Assembly (NCBI GenBank): GCA_007116645.1
Contig: SKIA01000067.1
Span: forward strand, 1 to 10,195
Reading direction: 5' to 3'
Source of the DNA: Candidatus Woesearchaeota archaeon
GTDB taxonomy: Archaea > Nanobdellota > Nanobdellia > Woesearchaeales > SKIA01
Length of the DNA: 10,195 bases
Part shown: positions 5,607 to 10,195 of the stretch, piece by piece
How positions within the stretch are numbered: position 1 is the first letter of the stretch
Layout of the letters: every line of letters begins with the position of its first letter
The notes under the pieces: generated by a model
Told to the model about the DNA's origin: nothing
Seen by the model: only the letters and a program-made list of their open reading frames with translations
Databases searched by the model: none
Position numbers and translations under genes: made by a program

Positions 5607-5975
5607 ATGAACAACACACAAGTATTAGATGAGAAAATGAGAGCGATGCACATTGACATGTCACATGTTGGGGTGCTTTCCGAGCGCACACAAAGACACG
5701 CGATTCGCGAGGCAGAAGATTTTTTAGTGCGAATCAGAAATTTTGTGGACACCGCCTATCTGCACCTTGACGTGCAACCGCAAAAAGAACAGACCAGAAA
5801 CGTATCGGCGTTTCGTTGGAGAGCGTTGCTCGTCACGAACAGAGGCAGGTACTACGCTGACGACTGGTCGTTTGGAGCGATTGAGAGTCTTAAGAATGTG
5901 TTCGATAAGCTCGAGCAACAGATGACTCACAGACTCGGACGTCTGGATGCACAGTATAAAGAACTATTAGCTTAA
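5607..5975 (+). CDS. HPF/RaiA-like ribosome-associated protein
   Basis: This 122-residue protein matches the pattern of hibernation-promoting factor / RaiA: a beta strand with an early helix (SERTQRHAIREAEDFLVRI), a strand around AYLHLDVQ, a basic strand segment FRWRALLVTNRGRYYADD, and a closing amphipathic helix GAIESLKNVFDKLEQQMTHR resembling the family's AIDLAxDKLERQL segment. Such proteins bind the 30S subunit where mRNA and tRNA bind, and silence idle ribosomes. The call rests on pattern and length, not a search, so it is moderate. The ATG at 5607 is preferred over GTG at 5598 because GAGGTG is placed 6 nt before it. Its TAA stop shares TTAA with the convergent transporter gene. Confidence 0.55.
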   Translation: MNNTQVLDEKMRAMHIDMSHVGVLSERTQRHAIREAEDFLVRIRNFVDTAYLHLDVQPQKEQTRNVSAFRWRALLVTNRGRYYADDWSFGAIESLKNVFDKLEQQMTHRLGRLDAQYKELLA

Positions 5976-6643
5976 AACACTGTTGCAAGCACTGCGCCCC
6001 CAACAAATCCAAATACGGCTACGAGGGCAGTAATTATTGCACTCTCAACGCCTGAGAGGATCGGATGTCGGTGCGTAAACCGTGTTTTTTGCACTCCAGC
6101 AAAGCACGTGACTCCGAGTGCTAAGAGCACTGAGAGAATGATCGCGTATGGCTGGGAGAACAGTAAAAAAGGAAGCAAGACAAATATTCCTGCGAGAAAA
6201 AAGCTTCCTGTAATTATGAGCGCTTGCGTTATTGGTGAGCGTTCTTTTGCATTTGCTAAACCAAACCGTTGTTCAACAAAAAAGTTTGCCCAGTGATCTT
6301 TTTCATCAGTAATCTCATCTGTTGCAACACTTAATGCTTTTCCACGAAGTCCTTTTTTTGCAAGTGCTTCATGCACGCGCTCTTTTTCTCGTGCAGGATG
6401 TTCTTCAATTTCTGCTCGTTCGAATTCGTATATTGCTTGTCGGTATGCTTTGTGACTTTGACTGCTCGTATAGGTAACCAGTCCTATTGCAATGCTTCCT
6501 GTGAGGACATGGACTCCTCCTACAAGGCCTGCAGTACTCATGATCACTCCTGCTCCTGTCAGACCACTGAGAAGACCTAGCGTGAATAGCGAGCCGTCGT
6601 GTAGTCCAAAGACAAGCTCTTTTGATTCCTTCACCTCTTTCAT
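5972..6643 (-). CDS. VIT1/CCC1-family metal transporter-like membrane protein
   Basis: The 223-residue protein starts with the VIT1/CCC1 signature ELVFGLHDGSLFTLGLLSGL (D16 being the conserved Asp of the G-x-DG motif). Then come membrane helix 2 (about 44-62), a Glu-rich cytoplasmic stretch (72-125: YEFERAEIEEH...DEITDEKDHW) that in VIT1 binds metal, and three C-terminal helices (about 138-163, 166-185 and 196-223). Family members move Fe(II) or Mn(II) out of the cytoplasm by proton antiport. In helix 2 the usual SMALGEY pattern reads about AIGLVTY, so the conserved Met and Glu appear to be Ile and Thr; transport may differ. The ATG at 6643 is chosen over upstream in-frame starts because the family signature begins there and a TATA box lies 27 nt ahead. 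Confidence 0.85.
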   Translation of the reverse strand: MKEVKESKELVFGLHDGSLFTLGLLSGLTGAGVIMSTAGLVGGVHVLTGSIAIGLVTYTSSQSHKAYRQAIYEFERAEIEEHPAREKERVHEALAKKGLRGKALSVATDEITDEKDHWANFFVEQRFGLANAKERSPITQALIITGSFFLAGIFVLLPFLLFSQPYAIILSVLLALGVTCFAGVQKTRFTHRHPILSGVESAIITALVAVFGFVGGAVLATVF

Positions 6644-6665
6644 ATCTAAAATACAAAAAACTGAG

Positions 6666-6673
6666 TATTTAAA
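6666..6673. promoter_or_regulatory. near-palindromic TATA box between two divergent genes
   Basis: TATTTAAA (core TTTAAA is self-complementary) is centred 27 nt before the transporter ATG at 6643, the spacing seen for leaderless genes. In the other direction it is 38 nt before the ATG at 6708, which would leave about an 11-nt leader. It may serve both genes. Confidence 0.45.
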
Positions 6674-6707
6674 CGTTCTTGTGGAAAGAGTCTTATAGGA
6701 TGCAATC

Positions 6708-6947
6708 ATGAGTACACGTATCGCACACATTGCAGTATTTATTGGATCAGTACGAGTAAATAGGCACGCAAACAAAGTAGCGCATTGGGTTGGTGATACT
6801 CTCAAAAAACGTGTTCAACAAGTATTTTCAAATGGCGGCGAACTAATTGATGCAAGCTATACTTCTCGGCTTGAAAAAATGCTTGGTGAATTTGAATGGT
6901 ATGTTGATGCTCTTGCTATTGCTCGTGAAAAAGGCGTTCCCTACTAG
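6708..6947 (+). CDS. NADPH-dependent FMN reductase remnant with the middle deleted
   Basis: This 79-residue ORF looks like the two ends of an NADPH-dependent FMN reductase (SsuE/ArsH-type flavodoxin fold, about 180-190 residues) joined in frame. Residues 6-34 (AHIAVFIGSVRVNRHANKV) match the first strand and phosphate-binding loop GSxRxxR. Residues about 35-79 (VQQVFSNGGELIDASYTSRL, then EKMLGEFEWYVDALAIAREKG) match the C-terminal strand and helix. The roughly 100-residue core with the rest of the flavin site and the NADPH site is absent and is not present in any frame nearby. It is therefore probably a pseudogene or a small protein of changed function. The reading frame is intact. A short out-of-frame ATG-CAA-TCA-TGA at 6700-6711 overlaps the start. 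Confidence 0.6.
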   Translation: MSTRIAHIAVFIGSVRVNRHANKVAHWVGDTLKKRVQQVFSNGGELIDASYTSRLEKMLGEFEWYVDALAIAREKGVPY

Positions 6948-6960
6948 TCACTCGTCACTC

Positions 6961-6972
6961 TATATTTAAATA
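6961..6972 (+). promoter_or_regulatory. TATA box of the unknown gene / pfkB operon
   Basis: TATATTTAAATA is centred about 27-28 nt before the ATG at 6995. It is the longest TATA-type match in the window and should drive both this gene and the overlapping sugar kinase. Confidence 0.6.
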
Positions 6973-6994
6973 CGACCGCGTGTAAAAGAGTACC

Positions 6995-7600
6995 ATGCCT
7001 GAGCACGTGATTGATTGGACGAAGAAAGATACCATTAAGGCTCATTCGTTCGAAATAGAGATGGAGTACATCACACACCTCAAAGATTTGTATAGGCGCC
7101 TTCATTACTGGATGGAAAATGAGGGGTTTAGCGACTTTAATGGCATGAGCAATTACGAAACGCTGTACTGGCAGCGCGACACTCCACAAGGCACTCAAGA
7201 GCATCACATTTGGTGGCGGGCGTACAAAAACCCTGGGATGGAAGGAAACGAGCAAACACAGTTTCGCTGGTTTTTCAAAATCAATATGCGAACACAAAAC
7301 ACTTCTCGCCAAGAAATCATGCACAAAGGTCGTAAGTGGAAAATGTATCAAACCAATTTCGTCATTAATTTCGACTCATACTTGATCAATGAATACGCTG
7401 ATGGATTTAAGAAAACAACTTTTTTGAAAACACTCCTTAGTCGATGGAAGGCATGGGCGTACAAAGACCGTACCATGTACTTTAGAGATCAGCTCATTAA
7501 CAAGTCAATGGAGTTTCAAAACATCGTCAAAGAATTCCTCGAGTTGCAACAAGACCGTGAACAACCAGCAAGCGTCTTCCCCGCTGGTGGAAAGACATGA
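6995..7600 (+). CDS. conserved-looking hypothetical protein, operon with PfkB kinase
   Basis: This 201-residue soluble protein is not recognised. It is rich in aromatic and basic residues: EMEYITHLKDLYRRLHYWM (about 22-40), HHIWWRAYKN (70-79) and FRWFFKINMRTQ (90-101). A helical C-terminal half follows (LLSRWKAWAYKDRTMYFRDQ and the next helix). No signal peptide, membrane segment, Cys pair or known catalytic motif is visible. The pattern suggests alternating strands and helices, with a basic-aromatic surface that could bind a polyanion; that is speculation. The promoter is strong and leaderless. The stop overlaps the start of pfkB (ATGA), so the two proteins are made from one mRNA. Confidence 0.8.
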   Translation: MPEHVIDWTKKDTIKAHSFEIEMEYITHLKDLYRRLHYWMENEGFSDFNGMSNYETLYWQRDTPQGTQEHHIWWRAYKNPGMEGNEQTQFRWFFKINMRTQNTSRQEIMHKGRKWKMYQTNFVINFDSYLINEYADGFKKTTFLKTLLSRWKAWAYKDRTMYFRDQLINKSMEFQNIVKEFLELQQDREQPASVFPAGGKT

Positions 7601-8592
7601 CGTTTGATGTAGTAACGTTTGGTTCAGCAACGATTGATATCTTTGTTGAGACTGAGCGAGAACGAGGACTTACGCTTCACACGAGTGAGGGCGAAGAAAA
7701 CCTTATTGCGTATCCTACAGGAGAAAAACTGCTGATAAAAGAACCACACATTGACGTGGGTGGTGGCGGGACAAACACTGCTACCGCGTTTCATCGCCTA
7801 GGACTAAACACAGGGTATTGTGGGTGCCTAGGACGAGATGAGCATGCAGAAAATATTTTGCATTGGCTCTCACACGAAGGCATTCCTTTTCTTGGTACGC
7901 GCACATCTGCATCAACCAACATGAGTGTTGTTCTTGATTCCACTCGGTTATCAGACAGAACTATTCTTGCGTACAAGGGTTCTTCTGATGAGCTCGAATT
8001 TGACGAAATAGACCGTGAGGCTCTTTATGCAACATGGTGGTATTTTCCTAGTCTTGTCGGAAAAAGCTATCGTACGATGCTTCGATTGATGCGGTATGCG
8101 CGTGAAAACAATATTGCTGTGGCATTTAACCCGAGTATTTATCAGGCGCAACACGGTTTTGATGCGCTCAGAGAACCATTAACGTTAAGTCAAGTAGTGG
8201 TGATGAATAAAGAGGAAGCAGAGGCGCTTGTTGGCACAAGTGATTCGCGAGAAGAACTGTGTCGACGTCTTCGTCAGAATGGTTGTGAGATCGTACTCAT
8301 CACTGATGGTTCTCGCGGAGCAACTGTTTTGTATGCGAACACGCTGTATTCTGCACGCCCTCGCGAAGATAACAAAGTGGTTGAGACGACGGGTGCAGGC
8401 GATTGTTTTGCATCTAGTTTTGTTGCTGGTTTAATCAAGGGTTTGTCTTGTGAGCAAAGTCTTCGCCTCGCATTGATTAATGCTGAGAGCTTAATTTCTC
8501 AGATGGGACCTAAGAATGGTCTGCTTGATTTTGAGACTGCAATGCGCCTTGTTTCTGAGGATTCTCGCGAAGTTGTGAAAAACAACATTTAA
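7597..8592 (+). CDS. PfkB-family carbohydrate kinase
   Basis: This 331-residue ribokinase/PfkB-family kinase transfers phosphate from ATP (or ADP) to a sugar or nucleoside hydroxyl. The N-terminal substrate motif is GGGGTNTATAFHRLG (55-69). NKEEAEAL (about 204) is the usual second-domain motif, and the C-terminal signature TTGAGDCFASSFVAGL contains the anion hole and catalytic base D269. The start overlaps the previous stop (ATGA) with GGTGG 6 nt ahead, supporting coupling. The substrate cannot be fixed from sequence. The downstream class I aldolase makes a phosphofructokinase attractive, but ribokinase, nucleoside kinase or other hexose specificity is possible. It ends VVKNNI, and its stop codon lies inside the aldolase TATA box. 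Confidence 0.9.
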   Translation: MTFDVVTFGSATIDIFVETERERGLTLHTSEGEENLIAYPTGEKLLIKEPHIDVGGGGTNTATAFHRLGLNTGYCGCLGRDEHAENILHWLSHEGIPFLGTRTSASTNMSVVLDSTRLSDRTILAYKGSSDELEFDEIDREALYATWWYFPSLVGKSYRTMLRLMRYARENNIAVAFNPSIYQAQHGFDALREPLTLSQVVVMNKEEAEALVGTSDSREELCRRLRQNGCEIVLITDGSRGATVLYANTLYSARPREDNKVVETTGAGDCFASSFVAGLIKGLSCEQSLRLALINAESLISQMGPKNGLLDFETAMRLVSEDSREVVKNNI

Positions 8593-8595
8593 ATA
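8587..8595 (+). promoter_or_regulatory. TATA box of the aldolase, overlapping the pfkB stop codon
   Basis: ATTTAAATA spans the pfkB TAA (8590-8592). Initiation about 26 nt on (near 8617) leaves a 15-nt leader with GAGGTGA at 8619-8625, 6 nt before the TTG at 8632. Confidence 0.5.
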
Positions 8596-8631
8596 GCATA
8601 AGCGTGGCTATGAGTGTAGAGGTGAGAGAGT

Positions 8632-9423
8632 TTGGTAGCTAATCTAAATAAGATTCTTCGTGATAAACACGCGTTCTTCTTATGTTTGGACCAAGGTCTT
8701 GAGCACGGACCAAAAGTGTTTAATCGAAACACTGTCGATCCTGAGCCCCTCTTACACTTGGCTTTAGAAGCGCGTTTTTCTGCTGTTGTACTAACGCCGG
8801 GTGTTGCTGATAAGTATTATCACAAGGCATATCGTGACATTCCTCTTATCGTAAAATTAAATGGTCGTTCAGAGCTTGGACTTGCAAACCCTGTGTCTAA
8901 ACAATTTTGTAGTGTTGAGCGTGCAGTAAAGCTTGGCGCATCAGCTGTTGCCTACACGATTTATGATGGCAGCCCTGCTGAGCCTGAGATGTTTGCTGAG
9001 TTTGGAACGATTGTTGAACAAGCCCATGACTATAATTTACCTGTTATCGCATACATGTATCCTCGCGGAGAGGGCGTTGTTGAGTCAGACTCAGACACAA
9101 TTGCGTACGCTGCTCGCATCGCTTTAGAACTTGGCGCTGACATGGTCAAGGTCAAGTACAATGGTGACGCTGCTGGTTTTGCTTGGGTTACTGAGTGTGC
9201 TGGTCGCGTGCAAGTAATCGCTGCCGACCCAGAACTAGATGATGAACGACGCGTGCTTGAGATGGTCCGCGACGTAGTAAAGGCTGGCGGTACCGGAGTC
9301 GCCTTTGGCCGCACTGTATGGCAGCATCCTCGTCCGTTTGTATTAGCACGTGCTATTGAGAAGATCTTGTACGAGGGCGGAAGTGTTGAAGAAGCGCTTG
9401 GTCTTCTAAAGCAACATTCATAA
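8632..9423 (+). CDS. archaeal class I fructose-bisphosphate aldolase (DhnA/FbaB type)
   Basis: The enzyme cleaves fructose 1,6-bisphosphate to dihydroxyacetone phosphate and glyceraldehyde 3-phosphate, or makes it, through a Schiff base. Family motifs in the 263-residue TIM barrel are CLDQGLEHGP (18-27), VKLNG (74-78), YPRGEG (143-148; Tyr is a likely acid/base), and ELGADMVKVKYNGD (166-179) with the Schiff-base Lys at K173 or K175. The phosphate site is TGVAFGRTVWQHP (221-233). The start is TTG at 8632: no in-frame ATG exists before residue 120, and GAGGTGA lies 6 nt ahead. It follows pfkB by 39 nt and fits a glycolytic/gluconeogenic cluster. ADH synthase, a relative, is less likely given this context but is not excluded. 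Confidence 0.9.
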   Translation: MVANLNKILRDKHAFFLCLDQGLEHGPKVFNRNTVDPEPLLHLALEARFSAVVLTPGVADKYYHKAYRDIPLIVKLNGRSELGLANPVSKQFCSVERAVKLGASAVAYTIYDGSPAEPEMFAEFGTIVEQAHDYNLPVIAYMYPRGEGVVESDSDTIAYAARIALELGADMVKVKYNGDAAGFAWVTECAGRVQVIAADPELDDERRVLEMVRDVVKAGGTGVAFGRTVWQHPRPFVLARAIEKILYEGGSVEEALGLLKQHS

Positions 9424-9425
9424 AC
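9418..9425 (+). promoter_or_regulatory. weak possible TATA element of the UDG gene
   Basis: TCATAAAC overlaps the aldolase stop codon and is about 25 nt before the ATG at 9446. There is no Shine-Dalgarno, so either this drives a leaderless mRNA or the gene is read from the aldolase transcript. Confidence 0.3.
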
Positions 9426-9445
9426 ACCGTTTTCTATTGCAGTAT

Positions 9446-9991
9446 ATGAGTTGGGAATCTTTTGAGCAAGACTTAAAGCAGTCTTCATGTGCTGGTTTGT
9501 ATTCTGGTTCTAACTTAGTTATTGGTCGCGGCGGAAAAAGTCCTCGCGTCGTATTTGTTGGCGAAGCCCCTGGTGCAAAAGAGGACGAGTTGGGCTTGCC
9601 TTTCGTTGGTCGCTCTGGTACATTACTTGACTCTTGGATTGAGTATTTGGGGTTGTCTGAAGATGAATATTATATAACGAACGTGGTGAAGTGTCGTCCG
9701 CCCGAGAATCGCGACCCTACAAAAGATGAGGTAGCGTTGTGTGAGCCGTTTTTGCATCGTCAACTTGAGTTATTAAATCCTGAGTACGTTGTTTGTGTGG
9801 GACGCTTTGCGATGAAAGTGTTTTTTCCCAAGAAAAAAAGTATCTTAAAAGAAAGTGGACGGCTCTTGGGAAAATACTATATTGTTCCGCACCCAAGTTA
9901 TTTCTTGCGCCGGGGAGGAACTGGTTGGGAAGAGTATCTCAACGTGCTTCGCATCGCACTACACAGTTCTTCTCAAGAAAAACTATTGTGA
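9446..9991 (+). CDS. family-4-type uracil-DNA glycosylase
   Basis: This 181-residue enzyme removes uracil from DNA to start base excision repair. Motif 1 is GEAPGAKEDELGLPFVGRSG (39-58), the usual substrate pocket of family 4. Motif 2 is VPHPSYFLRR (147-156). Family 4 normally holds a [4Fe-4S] cluster on four Cys, C14, C17, C85 and C101 in the Thermus enzyme. Here the equivalent positions, each shifted by two, are Q12, C15, C83 and C99, so the first ligand is missing. C117 is a fifth Cys that is not in the usual place. The ATG at 9446 is used; an upstream in-frame TTG (9437) has no support. The 3' end overlaps the convergent dUTPase gene by 9 nt. Confidence 0.9.
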   Translation: MSWESFEQDLKQSSCAGLYSGSNLVIGRGGKSPRVVFVGEAPGAKEDELGLPFVGRSGTLLDSWIEYLGLSEDEYYITNVVKCRPPENRDPTKDEVALCEPFLHRQLELLNPEYVVCVGRFAMKVFFPKKKSILKESGRLLGKYYIVPHPSYFLRRGGTGWEEYLNVLRIALHSSSQEKLL

Positions 9992-10195
9992 GCCTGTGCT
10001 TCCAAAGCCGCCGCGAGAATCTTGTTTTGGTTCGTAATCTGTCCATTCTGCTCGCTCAATTTTTACGAACGTTCCTTGGCCAATACGCTCGCCTTGCTCG
10101 ACCGTCACATCTTCTTTTGTGAAGTTATAGAATTGTAAAAGTACTTCGTCATTTTCTCCGCAATAGTCTTGATCGATAATGCCTGCTCCGTGCGG
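9983..10195 (-). CDS. dut: dUTPase, C-terminal part (runs off right edge)
   Basis: The last 70 residues of a trimeric-type dUTP diphosphatase are present; the start lies beyond the window. Visible motifs are motif III GAGIIDQDYCGE, motif IV ERIGQGTFVKIE, and the flexible C-terminal motif V SRGGFGSTG near the stop, which closes over the dUTP in a neighbouring subunit. The enzyme turns dUTP into dUMP and so keeps uracil out of DNA. The usual Arg after DY in motif III is Cys here (DYCGE). It is convergent with the uracil-DNA glycosylase and overlaps it by 9 nt (9983-9991). Confidence 0.92.
   Translation of the reverse strand, partial: PHGAGIIDQDYCGENDEVLLQFYNFTKEDVTVEQGERIGQGTFVKIERAEWTDYEPKQDSRGGFGSTGSQ

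Noticed and set aside
6644..6805. Upstream in-frame extension of the transporter (277 residues)
   Set aside because: The extra 54 residues run through the TATA box and the divergent gene and have no membrane-protein or family character. The VIT1 signature begins just after the ATG at 6643.
9437..9445. TTG start three codons upstream for UDG
   Set aside because: No Shine-Dalgarno precedes it, and starting at the ATG gives the family's Cys spacing with a short N-terminus.

Overview
The window is archaeal. It carries an archaeal/eukaryotic-type release factor 1, a Nop5-like C/D-box RNP protein, an intron-containing tRNA-His with an encoded G-1, and an archaeal-type class I fructose-bisphosphate aldolase. 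TATA boxes sit 25-27 nt upstream of many start codons, and several genes appear to be leaderless. Shortened versions of normally larger archaeal proteins (Nop5, aRF1) and very tight packing point to a reduced-genome lineage such as a DPANN archaeon, perhaps Woesearchaeota-like. That placement is an inference, not a demonstration.

Layout. Positions 1-793 (minus) hold the Nop5-like gene and an overlapping Lys/Ala-rich ORF that runs off the left edge. Positions 904-2668 (plus) hold a membrane/coiled-coil protein and prf1 (aRF1). tRNA-His(GTG), with a 42-nt intron, lies tail-to-tail against prf1 at 2672-2786 (minus). Positions 2826-4874 (minus) hold an HD-domain protein and a two-gene operon of HIT-fold proteins that both lack the catalytic histidine. 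Positions 4958-5975 (plus) hold a membrane-anchored DsbA-like thioredoxin-fold protein and an HPF/RaiA-like protein. Positions 5972-6643 (minus) encode a VIT1/CCC1-type transporter. Positions 6708-6947 (plus) are a 79-residue ORF that looks like an FMN reductase with its middle deleted. Positions 6995-9423 (plus) hold an unrecognised 201-residue protein overlapping a PfkB sugar kinase, then the class I aldolase. At the right edge a family-4 uracil-DNA glycosylase (plus) overlaps the end of a convergent dUTPase (minus, cut by the window edge).

Functional themes: translation and RNA maturation (aRF1, tRNA-His, Nop5-like, HPF-like), central sugar metabolism (PfkB kinase and aldolase), and uracil control in DNA (UDG plus dUTPase). 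The rest is envelope/redox (DsbA-like, VIT1-like) or nucleotide-binding proteins of unknown role. No mobile element, CRISPR array or rRNA was seen, and no gene-free stretch exceeds 300 bases. No complete multi-gene system that is clearly new was found. The most unusual items are the N-terminally reduced Nop5, the paired HIT pseudoenzymes with a duplicated helical module, the internally deleted FMN reductase, the UDG lacking one Fe-S ligand, and the tRNA-His with tandem U-U mismatches.
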